A DNA stretch of 53,234 bases from DASWHR01 sp036398095 (GTDB lineage Bacteria > Actinomycetota > AC-67): positions 1 through 53,234 of the forward strand of contig DASWHR010000066.1 of NCBI GenBank assembly GCA_036398095.1, in the 5' to 3' direction. Under the pieces are notes generated by a model that was given only the letters and a program-made list of their open reading frames with translations, was not told where the DNA came from and made no database searches. Of the stretch, positions 34,590 through 43,011 are shown one piece after another. The position numbers and the translations under genes are program-made. Position 1 is the first letter of the stretch; every line of letters begins with the position of its first letter.

Positions 34590-34985
34590 CTACCGGGGCG
34601 GAAAATCCGCTTTCAGGGCTAAATCACCGACCGCCATCTTCGGGTCGATGAAGCGGAACCGATTCAGGAGCCGCACCCCGTGCTCGCGGCAAAACTGCCA
34701 GCCGGGGGCTTCACCGATCTTGCCCGTCATCTCCAGGATGTGCAGGCTCGCCGTATAGGTCACGGCCGAGTCGCACACGGCGCAGACGTCGGCGCGATCG
34801 GGATCGCCGATCTGGACCCGCAGCTCCGCCCAGCACACGCGGCACAGCAGCGGTTGATCGTCGCGCAGCAGCGGGTCCCCCGGATGGACGAACAAACGGA
34901 TCGCGCCGGAATCGCCTTGCTCGAGCCATGCCGACCCGGCGAGCAGCCGCCCACAGAAGTCGCACCGCAAGTCCGAGATCGTCAC
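34590..34985 (-). CDS. Small zinc-ribbon-like protein
   Basis: 131 aa if it starts at GTG 34985 (148 aa if it starts at 35036; no ribosome-binding site favours either). Three CxxC pairs are visible (CDFCG, CRVCW and CAVCD), with a later CREHG, suggesting two zinc ribbons. The ending KADFPPR is unremarkable. It lies just upstream of the tusA promoter on the same strand and is divergent from prk. I do not recognise a family, and the gene call itself is moderately certain. Confidence 0.55.
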   Translation of the reverse strand: MTISDLRCDFCGRLLAGSAWLEQGDSGAIRLFVHPGDPLLRDDQPLLCRVCWAELRVQIGDPDRADVCAVCDSAVTYTASLHILEMTGKIGEAPGWQFCREHGVRLLNRFRFIDPKMAVGDLALKADFPPR

Positions 34986-35146
34986 GCGCGCCAGCGTAGC
35001 TGCATGGAGGCCGTGCCGGGAAAGGTTCCCCGCCACGAGTGATGCCGGCTCCCTCGGCGAGCGCAGATCGATTTCCGCCTCGAAAGGGCTCGCAGCGGGG
35101 TAGGAACCGGCGGCCGGGCTGAGTAGCGTTGTATCGGGAGGTGACC

Positions 35147-36115
35147 ATGCCGATCACGACTGCGTCACGCGTTCCGACGGCTCGGACGGAACCGACCGAC
35201 GCACGGGGCGGCCGGCGACCCATCATGCTCGCCGTCGCCGGAGACAGCGCCGCCGGCAAGACCACGCTCGCCGAAGGGATCCTGGCGATCCTCGGGCCGG
35301 ACCGCGTCACCACCATGTGCACCGACGACTATCACCGCTTCGACCGCGAACAGCGAGCCGCGCGGGGAATCACGCCGCTGCATCCGCAGTGCAACTACAT
35401 CGACATCCTCGAGCAACACATGGAGCAACTCGCCCATGGGATGCCGATCCTCAAGCCGGTCTACGGACACGGTGGCGGCACCATCGATCCGCCCGAGTAC
35501 ATCGAGCCGAAAGAGTTCGTGGTGGTCGAAGGGCTGCTTCCCCTGTACACGCCGCGACTCCGCCGCTGCTTCGATACGACCGTCTATCTGGATCCTCCGG
35601 AGGAGATGCGCGTCCGCTGGAAGGTGGCGCGCGACTGCGCCAAGCGTGGATATCGTCCCGAGCAGGTCTTGGCCGAGCTGCAACGGCGGGAGCCTGATTC
35701 GGATCGGTTCATCCGGCCGCAGCGAGGATTCGCCGACATCGTCGTGCGTTTCTCGCCGCCGGTGGCGCGCGGCGCGACCGACGACGCCCATCTGGACGTC
35801 TCCATCGTCATCCGCCCGACGTCGGCGCATCCCGATCTGTCGGGTGTCGTCAGCGAAGCGGGCGCGATTCGGCTGCGCCTGGGCCGGGACGCCGGCCGAC
35901 CGGTCGACTTCCTCGAGATCGACGGATGCGTCCCCGACCGGGCCGCCGCCACGCTCGAGACGGCCCTGTGGGATCGCATCGGCGGGACGCCGGGGCTGCG
36001 TCGCCGGCCGATCGGCGCATTCGCTCAAGGAACCCATGTGCGAATCAGCCATCCGCTTGCGCTGGCGCAACTGCTGATCGTGGGAAACATGATGACCGCG
36101 GCGGTGCCGTCGTGA
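35147..36115 (+). CDS. prk: Phosphoribulokinase
   Basis: 322 aa. ATG at 35147 follows GGGAGGTGACC. The P-loop AGDSAAGKTT is at 31-40. The ribulose-5-phosphate region (DDYHRFDREQRAARGITPLHPQCNYID) and the YGHGGGTIDPPEYI segment match phosphoribulokinase rather than uridine kinase. It makes ribulose 1,5-bisphosphate for RuBisCO. Its stop overlaps the transketolase start in a GTGA, and with gap it forms one CBB operon. Confidence 0.94.
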   Translation: MPITTASRVPTARTEPTDARGGRRPIMLAVAGDSAAGKTTLAEGILAILGPDRVTTMCTDDYHRFDREQRAARGITPLHPQCNYIDILEQHMEQLAHGMPILKPVYGHGGGTIDPPEYIEPKEFVVVEGLLPLYTPRLRRCFDTTVYLDPPEEMRVRWKVARDCAKRGYRPEQVLAELQRREPDSDRFIRPQRGFADIVVRFSPPVARGATDDAHLDVSIVIRPTSAHPDLSGVVSEAGAIRLRLGRDAGRPVDFLEIDGCVPDRAAATLETALWDRIGGTPGLRRRPIGAFAQGTHVRISHPLALAQLLIVGNMMTAAVPS

Positions 36116-38145
36116 GCGCGCTCGACCTGACTCGCGATCGTGCGGCGGACGCGACGCGCGGCGCGACGGACGCGACGCTCACCGCGCGCTGCATTGCGGC
36201 AGTGCGGGCGCTTTCGGTGGACATGGTCGAGCAGGCGCGCTCGGGGCATCCCGGTGCCCCGCTCGGGCTGGCGCCGGCGGCGACGGTTCTTTTCACTCGC
36301 GTCATGCGCCACAGCCCGCGCACCCCGGACTGGCCGGATCGCGATCGATTCGTACTCTCGGCCGGCCATGCTTCCGCGTTGCTGTACTCGTTGCTTCACC
36401 TCACCGGCTACGCGGTCTCGGCCGAGGATCTGCGTCGCTTCCGTCAATGGGGCGCGATCACGCCGGGCCATCCCGAGCACGGGCACACGCCCGGCGTCGA
36501 GACGACGACCGGGCCATTGGGGCAAGGTTTCGCGAATGCGGTGGGACTGGCGATCGCCGAACGCATCCTGGCGCGCCGCTTCAATCGCGACGGGCTCCCC
36601 ATCGTCGATCATCGCGTCTACGGAATCTGCTCGGACGGCGACCTGATGGAGGGCGTCGCCTCGGAGGCCGCATCGCTCGCGGGACATCTCGCGCTGGGCC
36701 GCCTGATCCTGCTCTACGACGACAACGGCATCACGATCGACGGCCCGACCGGCCAGACCTTCACCGAGGACGTTGCCCGCCGGTTCGATGCCTATGGATG
36801 GCAAACGCTGCGGGTCGAGGACGGCAACGACACCGACTCGATCGAACATGCGCTGCGCATCGCGGACGCCGATGCGGAGCGTCCGTCGCTGATTGCCGTC
36901 CGAACGCGAATCGGCTTCGGCAGCGCGGTCGAAGGCACTGCGGCTGCCCACGGCGCTCCGCTGGGGCCGGAAGATGCACGCCGCACCAAAGCGCGGATGG
37001 CGTGGACGGAGGAGCCCTTCGTCGTCCCCGACGACGTCGCCGCCGAGTTCGCCGCGACGGCGCAACGAGGAGCCGCGGCCCAAGCGCGCTGGCGTCTGCT
37101 GATGGCGCAATACGAGGCGTCCTTCCCCGAAGACTCGGTCGCGTTCGCCGATGCGATCGCCGGACGGCTCCCGGACGGATGGGATCGAGCCATTCCGCGC
37201 TTCCCCGCGGGATCGTCGCTCGCGACGCGCAAGGCGTCGGCCGCGTCGGTGCAGGCGCTGTGGCCGCGCGTCGAGATGCTCGCCGGCGGCTCCGCCGACC
37301 TGGCGGAATCGACCGGGATGACACCGCCGGGCGACCCGTTCCGGCCGGGCCGCGCGGATCGCATCATCCATTTCGGAGTCCGCGAGCATGCGATGGGCGG
37401 CATCATGAACGGCCTGGCGCTGCACGGCGGCATCCGGCCCGTCGGCAGCACCTTCCTGGTCTTCTCGGACTACATGCGTCCGCCGATCCGGCTCGCTGCG
37501 CTCATGGGACAGCCGGCAATCTTCGTGTTCACGCACGACTCCATCGGGCTGGGAGAGGACGGCCCGACACACCAACCCGTCGAGCATCTTGCGGCGCTGC
37601 GCGCGATTCCGGGTCTGACCGTGATCCGCCCCGCCGACGCGAACGAGACCGCAATCGCGTGGCGGGTCGCGCTGTCGCACGGCGGTCCCGTCGCCCTTGT
37701 GCTGACGCGACAAGATGTTCCGGTGCTGGACGCGGCGAAGGCCGGTTCGGCCGGGCGCGGCGCGTACACGCTCGCCGACTCGCGTTCCACCCCGGACGTG
37801 ATCCTGATCGGAACGGGATCGGAGGTGCACGTCGCCTTGGCGGCGCGCGACATCCTCGACGGACTCGGGATCGCCGCGCGCGTCGTTTCGATGCCGTCGT
37901 GGGAACTGTTCGCCGAGCAGACGGATGCGTACCGAAGCGAGATCTTGCCGTCCCACGTCCGCGCGCGCGTATCGGTGGAGGCGGCCGCAACGATGGGCTG
38001 GGAGCGATGGATCGGCGAGCGGGGCGTCGCCGTGGGCGTCGACCGATTCGGCGCGTCGGCGCCCGGCCCCGAGGTGATGCGGGAGTTGGGGATCACGCCC
38101 GAAATGGTCGCGCGTCGCGCGCTCGAGACGGTGACCCGGACGTGA
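36112..38145 (+). CDS. tkt: Transketolase
   Basis: 677 aa, the standard length. GTG start at 36112 is coupled to prk. The thiamine diphosphate/Mg site is SDGDLMEG with Asp 177 and Asn 205 (Asp-Asp-Asn). HPGAPLG near residue 46 and the transketolase motif GEDGPTHQPVEHLAALR in the pyrimidine domain are present. It serves the regeneration phase of the Calvin cycle and the pentose phosphate pathway. The stop overlaps the gap start in a GTGA. Confidence 0.95.
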   Translation: MSALDLTRDRAADATRGATDATLTARCIAAVRALSVDMVEQARSGHPGAPLGLAPAATVLFTRVMRHSPRTPDWPDRDRFVLSAGHASALLYSLLHLTGYAVSAEDLRRFRQWGAITPGHPEHGHTPGVETTTGPLGQGFANAVGLAIAERILARRFNRDGLPIVDHRVYGICSDGDLMEGVASEAASLAGHLALGRLILLYDDNGITIDGPTGQTFTEDVARRFDAYGWQTLRVEDGNDTDSIEHALRIADADAERPSLIAVRTRIGFGSAVEGTAAAHGAPLGPEDARRTKARMAWTEEPFVVPDDVAAEFAATAQRGAAAQARWRLLMAQYEASFPEDSVAFADAIAGRLPDGWDRAIPRFPAGSSLATRKASAASVQALWPRVEMLAGGSADLAESTGMTPPGDPFRPGRADRIIHFGVREHAMGGIMNGLALHGGIRPVGSTFLVFSDYMRPPIRLAALMGQPAIFVFTHDSIGLGEDGPTHQPVEHLAALRAIPGLTVIRPADANETAIAWRVALSHGGPVALVLTRQDVPVLDAAKAGSAGRGAYTLADSRSTPDVILIGTGSEVHVALAARDILDGLGIAARVVSMPSWELFAEQTDAYRSEILPSHVRARVSVEAAATMGWERWIGERGVAVGVDRFGASAPGPEVMRELGITPEMVARRALETVTRT

Positions 38146-39185
38146 CGATTCGCTGTGCGATCAACGGCTTCGGCCGGATCGGCCGCACGATGCTGCGTCG
38201 CATGCTGACCGATGGCGGCGTTGAGCCGGTTGCCGTCAACAGCGACCGGGGAACGCCCGAGTCGATCGCGCATCTGTTCCGGTACGACACCGTCTTCGGA
38301 CGCTGGCCCGGCGCCGTCGAGATCGACGGCACGTCGATGGTCGTGGACGGACACCCGATCGAGCTCATCTCCAATCGCGATCCGGCCGCGTTGCCATGGC
38401 ACGACCTGGGGATCGACGTGGTGGCCGAAGCAACCGGTCGCTTCACCGCGCACGACGACGCGGCCGCGCACCTCAGGGCCGGCGCGCGCAAGGTTCTGAT
38501 CACGGCGCCGGCGTCCGGCGCCGACGCAACGCTCGTCGTCGGCGTCAACGACCATCTCTACGACCCCGACGCGCATTCGATCGTTTCGGGTGCGTCGTGC
38601 ACCACGAACTGTCTCGCGCCGGTCGCCGCCGTCCTGCACGAACGATTCGGCATTCTGGGCGGACTGGTGACGACCGTGCACGCCTACACCAGGGACCAGT
38701 CGCTCGTCGACGGAACCCACGAAGATCCGCGACGGGCCCGGGCAGCCGCCCAGAACATGGTGCCCACCAAGACGGGTGCGGCAAAGGCGATCGGGCTGGT
38801 GCTTCCCGATCTGGCGGGGCGACTCGTGGGAATCGCGATCCGCGTCCCAGTGTGCGACGTCAGCCTGCTGGACCTGTCGGTCGTGCTGGAGCGGACGACC
38901 GGCGTGGAGGAGATCAACGACGCGTTCCGGCTTGCGGCGCTCACGCGGCCGGCCGGGAGGATCATCGGCGTCTGCGACGAGCCGCTCGTGTCGAGCGACT
39001 TCCGCGGCGACGACCGGTCCTGCGTGATCGACGCGGCGTCGACGCGCGGGGGCCCGGGCAACCAGTTCAAGGTTCTGGCCTGGTACGACAACGAATGGGG
39101 ATACGCCTCTCGGATGGTGGATCTGGTCCGCCTGATCGGAGCGCCGCTCCCGGCGGGCGCTCGCGGCCGTCCGGCGACACTTTGA
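38142..39185 (+). CDS. gap: Type I glyceraldehyde-3-phosphate dehydrogenase
   Basis: 347 aa; GTG start at 38142. Dinucleotide fold NGFGRIGR at 8-15 and catalytic Cys 153 in SGASCTTNCLAP. At the position that is Asp in NAD-specific enzymes (after VAVN) it has Ser 34. A loss of that Asp is seen in enzymes that accept NADPH, so NADPH use in the Calvin cycle is possible but not proven. It is the last gene of prk-tkt-gap. Confidence 0.94.
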   Translation: MTIRCAINGFGRIGRTMLRRMLTDGGVEPVAVNSDRGTPESIAHLFRYDTVFGRWPGAVEIDGTSMVVDGHPIELISNRDPAALPWHDLGIDVVAEATGRFTAHDDAAAHLRAGARKVLITAPASGADATLVVGVNDHLYDPDAHSIVSGASCTTNCLAPVAAVLHERFGILGGLVTTVHAYTRDQSLVDGTHEDPRRARAAAQNMVPTKTGAAKAIGLVLPDLAGRLVGIAIRVPVCDVSLLDLSVVLERTTGVEEINDAFRLAALTRPAGRIIGVCDEPLVSSDFRGDDRSCVIDAASTRGGPGNQFKVLAWYDNEWGYASRMVDLVRLIGAPLPAGARGRPATL

Positions 39186-39225
39186 AGAATTCCTCATCGG
39201 CTGGCATTTTTATTAGAATAGCCTT

Positions 39226-40146
39226 GTGACCCTCGGGCAGATCCGGACGTTCCTCGCGGTTGTTCGCGCGGGATCGGTTCGCGGCGCTGCGGCGGCGCTG
39301 CACATCTCGGAGCCGTCGGTCTCGGCAGCGGTCGGCGCGCTCGAACGGGAAACCGGCGTCGCGTTGCTCGAACGGGACGGGCGCGGCATCCGGCTGTCCG
39401 CGGCGGGAGAGGCTTTCGCGCGGTACGGCGCGGAAGCGATCGGACTCCTCGAACAGGGAACCGACGCCGCGCGCGGCGCCACCCGGCCGGGGACGGGGCG
39501 ACTTCGCCTCGCGGCCGTGACGACCGCGGGAGAGGCGATCGTCCCGTTGTTGCTTCAAGCGTTTCTGCAACGGTTCCCCGGCGTCGAGGCGACGCTCGAG
39601 GTCGGGAACCGGGCCCTGGTGGGGCAACGACTCCGCGAGCGCGCGGCCGACGTGGGGATCGGCGGGCGACCCGACCGCGGACTGGCAGGCGTCGAGTTCT
39701 TGCCGAACGAGCTTGTCCTGGTCGCTTCCTCGGAGCATCCGCTCGCGCGGCGAGCGCACCTGACGGCCGAAGATCTCGCCGGCGCAACCTGGCTGTTGCG
39801 CGAGGCGGGCTCGGGAACGCGGGCGACCGCGGAAGAGTTTCTCGGCTCGTCCGGCATCGAGGCGCGCACCACGCTGACGATGGGAAGCAACGGCGCGATC
39901 CGCCAGTCCGCCGCGATCGGACTCGGGATCACCCTCATCTCCACGCACGCGGTCGACCACGACCTGGCGACCGGGACGCTGAAGCGTCTGAAGGCGCCGG
40001 GGCTTCCGCTCAAGCGAGCATGGTTCGCGCTCTTCCCCGAAGCCGGCACACTTCCGCCGGCATCGCAATCGTTCGTCCGGTTTCTGCGGTCGCCCGACGC
40101 GAAGCGCGCGCTGAAGAACCGATCCCGCGCCGCACGCTCCGCCTAG
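39226..40146 (+). CDS. LysR-family transcriptional regulator, probably of CBB genes
   Basis: 306 aa. An N-terminal helix-turn-helix (about 2-60, VRGAAAALHISEPSVSAAVGALERETG) and a periplasmic-binding-type effector domain follow the LysR layout. It lies between the prk-tkt-gap operon and rbcLS, so a CbbR role is likely. GTG start at 39226 has no ribosome-binding site. A TAGAAT box ends 6 nt before it (39214-39219), so the transcript may be leaderless. Its stop overlaps the convergent rbcS stop. The likely site is the inverted repeat near rbcL at 42142-42159 (inference). Confidence 0.88.
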   Translation: MTLGQIRTFLAVVRAGSVRGAAAALHISEPSVSAAVGALERETGVALLERDGRGIRLSAAGEAFARYGAEAIGLLEQGTDAARGATRPGTGRLRLAAVTTAGEAIVPLLLQAFLQRFPGVEATLEVGNRALVGQRLRERAADVGIGGRPDRGLAGVEFLPNELVLVASSEHPLARRAHLTAEDLAGATWLLREAGSGTRATAEEFLGSSGIEARTTLTMGSNGAIRQSAAIGLGITLISTHAVDHDLATGTLKRLKAPGLPLKRAWFALFPEAGTLPPASQSFVRFLRSPDAKRALKNRSRAARSA

Positions 40147-40604
40147 TGTTCCTTGCGGCGCGCCCGGCCGGGTGGCGCCGGCTCGGTTGCGTACCGTTCC
40201 CCGCCGGGTGCGTCCGCCGCGAAGGAGTGAACCGAATAGGCCAGTCGTCTTCCCGGGGCTTCCGCTCGATCGAGGCGAAAGCCCGGCTCGTGGGCAGGCC
40301 GGCCGACGAGAAACGAAAGTGCCGTCGTCTGCCGTCCGTAGGACGCATCGAAGGCGGTCACGCGCACGTACCGGTCCGGCATCGCGGCGCGACAGCGATT
40401 CACCTCGGCCAGGCAGGCGTCGGGTTCGTGTTCGTCGAACATCGGACGATCCCACATCTCCCAGTAGACGTTGCGCGGATGCGGGTCGTCGGTGTGCTCG
40501 ATCGCAACCGGCCAGCCGTTCCCGATCGCGTAGGCGATCTGCGCCCGGATCTCGGCGTCGGTGAGGGGTGGCAGCGACGAAAACGTTCCGTGCATCAGCT
40601 TCAC
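40143..40604 (-). CDS. cbbS: RuBisCO small subunit, red-type
   Basis: 153 aa, GTG start at 40604 after GAGGAGGACATT, which overlaps the rbcL stop region. MHGTFSSLPPLTDAEI at the start, then VEHTDDPHPRNVYWEMW-like sequence and the EPGFRLDRAEAPGRRLAYSVHSFAAD C-terminal region. This C-terminal hairpin extension is typical of form IC/ID (red-type) small subunits and absent from green-type. A basic tail follows. It pairs with the large subunit upstream. Confidence 0.92.
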   Translation of the reverse strand: MKLMHGTFSSLPPLTDAEIRAQIAYAIGNGWPVAIEHTDDPHPRNVYWEMWDRPMFDEHEPDACLAEVNRCRAAMPDRYVRVTAFDASYGRQTTALSFLVGRPAHEPGFRLDRAEAPGRRLAYSVHSFAADAPGGERYATEPAPPGRARRKEH

Positions 40605-40614
40605 AATGTCCTCC

Positions 40615-42066
40615 TCACACGACCGCGGCCGCAGCGTCGGCATCGGCGGTGTCGGTCGATTCGAAGTCGAAGGCCACCGAACCCCACGTATCGAGCGCGG
40701 CTCGGAGCTCGGGGGAATGCACGGCCGCGGCCTTCAGAATCGCCGGACCTTCGGCCAGGAGGTCCCGTCCCTCGTTGCGAGCCTTGATCACGGCCTCGAG
40801 CGCGACGCGATTGGCGGTCGCGCCGGCCGCGACGCCCATCGGATGGCCCACGGTCCCGCCACCGAATTGCAGCACCGAATCCTCACCGAGGTGACCGACC
40901 AACTCGTGCATCTGGGCGGCGTGGATGCCGCCGGAGGCGACCGGCATCACGCCGGGCATCGATCCCCACTCCTGGTCGAACAGCAGCCCAAGAGCCGGAT
41001 CCGCCTTGACCGACGAGCCGCGCAACGTCTCGTAGTAGCCGCGCACCACGTTCACGTCGCCTTCGAGCTTGCCGACGACGGTCCCGGCATGGAGGTGATC
41101 GACGCCGATCATGCGGCACCATTTCGCCAGCACGCGAAAGCTCACCCCGTGGGTTCGTTGACGAGTGAAGGTCGAGTGGCCGGCACGATGCAAGTGGAGC
41201 AGCACACCGTTCCGCCGGGCCCAATGGGACATCGACTGCATCGCCGAGTAACCGATCGTGAGGTCGATCATGACGATGACGCTGCCGAGGTCGCGAGCGA
41301 ACTCCGCCCGCTCGTAGATGTCCTCCATGGTCGGAGCGGTGACGTTGAGATAGTGGCCCTTGATCTCGCCGGTCTGCTCCATCGCGCGGTTGACCGCTTC
41401 CATCACGAACAGATAGCGATCGCGCCAGCGCATGAACGGCTGGCTGTTGATGTTCTCGTCGTCCTTCGTGAAGTCCAAGCCGCCTCTCAACGCTTCGTAC
41501 ACCACCCGTCCGTAGTTGCGAGCGCTCAAGCCCAGCTTGGGCTTGATGGTCGCGCCGAGCAGCGGCCGGCCGTACTTGTTGAGGTGCTCGCGCTCCATCA
41601 CGATCCCGTGAGGAGGGCCGGGAAACGTCTTGAGGTAGGCGAGCGGGATGCGCATGTCCTCGAGGCGCAGCGCCTTCACGGCTTTGAAGCCGAACACGTT
41701 TCCGATGATCGACGAGGTCAGGTTCGCGATCGATCCTTCCTCGAACAGGTCGATGTCGTAGGCCACGTAGGCGATGTGCTCGCCCGGCGTGCCCGGCACC
41801 GGGTCCACGCGATAGCAACGCCCGCGGTACCGATCGTATGCGGTCAGCCGGTCGGTCCACACGACCGTCCAGGTCGCGGTGGACGATTCGCCGGCGACGG
41901 CGGCACCGGCTTCCTCGGGCGGGACGCCTTCTTGCGGCGTAACGCGGAAGGCGACGATGACATCAGTCTCTTTGGGCCGGTAATCCGGCTCGTAATACCC
42001 CATTGCGGTGTACGGCAGCACTCCCGCCTCCCAGCGGGACGAGCCGGTGGTGCGTTGGTCCGGCAT
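40615..42066 (-). CDS. cbbL: RuBisCO large subunit, form I red-type-like
   Basis: 483 aa; ATG after AAAGGAGGCCGCC. The active site is intact: Lys 175 in GATIKPKLGL, the carbamylated Lys 201 with Asp 203 and Glu 204 in FTKDDENINSQPF, and later HRAGH and the GGGTVGHP phosphate loop. GESSTATWTVVWTDRLT and ENINSQ point to the IC/ID/IE side of form I, as does the small subunit. No cbbX activase is in the window. It fixes CO2 together with prk, tkt and gap. Confidence 0.96.
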   Translation of the reverse strand: MPDQRTTGSSRWEAGVLPYTAMGYYEPDYRPKETDVIVAFRVTPQEGVPPEEAGAAVAGESSTATWTVVWTDRLTAYDRYRGRCYRVDPVPGTPGEHIAYVAYDIDLFEEGSIANLTSSIIGNVFGFKAVKALRLEDMRIPLAYLKTFPGPPHGIVMEREHLNKYGRPLLGATIKPKLGLSARNYGRVVYEALRGGLDFTKDDENINSQPFMRWRDRYLFVMEAVNRAMEQTGEIKGHYLNVTAPTMEDIYERAEFARDLGSVIVMIDLTIGYSAMQSMSHWARRNGVLLHLHRAGHSTFTRQRTHGVSFRVLAKWCRMIGVDHLHAGTVVGKLEGDVNVVRGYYETLRGSSVKADPALGLLFDQEWGSMPGVMPVASGGIHAAQMHELVGHLGEDSVLQFGGGTVGHPMGVAAGATANRVALEAVIKARNEGRDLLAEGPAILKAAAVHSPELRAALDTWGSVAFDFESTDTADADAAAAVV

Positions 42067-42141
42067 GGCGGCCTCCTTTCCCCGAAGCCCACCGTACGGA
42101 AGCGCCGCCGCAAGAACAATGACATTTTTCCGGAGGATTCT

Positions 42142-42159
42142 TAGTTATTTATCTAACTA
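42142..42159. promoter_or_regulatory. Inverted repeat upstream of cbbL, candidate LysR operator
   Basis: TAGTTA, a 6-nt spacer and TAACTA form a perfect inverted repeat in an AT-rich island, about 75 nt upstream of cbbL. Its size and T..A symmetry suit a LysR-type site, and a LysR gene lies in the same CBB cluster. The 195-bp region also contains the divergent promoter of the sensor kinase. Confidence 0.45.
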
Positions 42160-42235
42160 CCGAGGAGGGGGCCTTTCGAATCGAGTCGCCTCGCTCCCTT
42201 GTGGGCTCGGCCCGACAATGCAACAATCGCAAATG

Positions 42236-42250
42236 CGAATGTTCGAATGT
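42236..42250 (+). repeat. Tandem CGAATGT repeat upstream of the sensor kinase
   Basis: Two copies of CGAATGT with an 8-bp period, just upstream of the kinase ribosome-binding site. They contain TTCGAA and resemble the TTCGAATAT core at the tusA promoter. They may be a regulator site. Confidence 0.35.
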
Positions 42251-42261
42251 CTGGGAGGACG

Positions 42262-43011
42262 ATGCCCAAGGGAAGCGGAACGGCCGGCAATGCGGCGCGA
42301 CGCCGCGCGGTCCCGTTCGCCCGGGGCAAGGAAGAAGCCCTCACCGCCTTGGTCCACCAGACGATCAAAGTGCAAGAGGAAGAGCGACGCCGCGTCGCGA
42401 CCGAAATCCACGACGGGGTCACGCAGCAATTGGTCTCGATCTGGTTTCGCGTTCACGCGTGTCAACGCCTGCTGGAGCGGGGCGAGACCCAATCGGCGAT
42501 CGACGAGCTCGGCACCATGAAACAGGCGATCGACGAAACGCTGGCCGAGACCCGCAACGCGATCTACAACCTGCGCCCAGCGACGCTCGATGACTTGGGC
42601 TTGGTCCCTGCGCTCCACGAGTTCGCCTCTCGCTTTCAGTCTGAAACCGGCATCCAGTGCAGCATCGAGGCGCCCGGCGAGCAGCGGTTCCCGCCCCATC
42701 TGGAAACGGCCCTGTACCGGATCGCACAGGAAGCGCTCGCCAACGTACGCAAGCACGCGAACGCGGCCAATGCAGGAGTGCTGCTGCACACTTCAGCCGA
42801 AAGCGTCACGCTGACCGTGGCAGACGACGGACACGGATTCGATGTGGACGCGTACATGCACCACCGGCCGGCGACCTCATTCGGCCTGGCCGGGATGCGC
42901 GAGCGCGTCGAGCTGGTCGGCGGCCGCCTCACCGTCCGCTCCGCACCGGGACACGGAACGCAGATCCGAGTCACCGTGCCGTTCGACTCGCTCATGGAAG
43001 GAGCTCAGTGA
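42262..43011 (+). CDS. NarL-type sensor histidine kinase without sensor domain
   Basis: 249 aa; ATG after GGGAGGACG. The HisKA_3 phosphoacceptor is His 50 in ERRRVATEIHDGVTQQL. The ATPase domain carries the N box (ALANVRKHANA), DDGHGFD and GLAGMRERVELVGG. It has no transmembrane helix and no PAS or GAF domain, so only about 40 residues precede the phosphoacceptor. It must receive its signal through another protein or its short N-terminus. It is translationally coupled to the response regulator. Confidence 0.92.
   Translation: MPKGSGTAGNAARRRAVPFARGKEEALTALVHQTIKVQEEERRRVATEIHDGVTQQLVSIWFRVHACQRLLERGETQSAIDELGTMKQAIDETLAETRNAIYNLRPATLDDLGLVPALHEFASRFQSETGIQCSIEAPGEQRFPPHLETALYRIAQEALANVRKHANAANAGVLLHTSAESVTLTVADDGHGFDVDAYMHHRPATSFGLAGMRERVELVGGRLTVRSAPGHGTQIRVTVPFDSLMEGAQ

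Noticed and set aside
36447..38141. Plus-strand frame that joins upstream into gap, giving a 912-aa product
   Set aside because: The part before 38142 is an out-of-frame reading of transketolase. The real gap gene starts at GTG 38142, coupled to the tkt stop.
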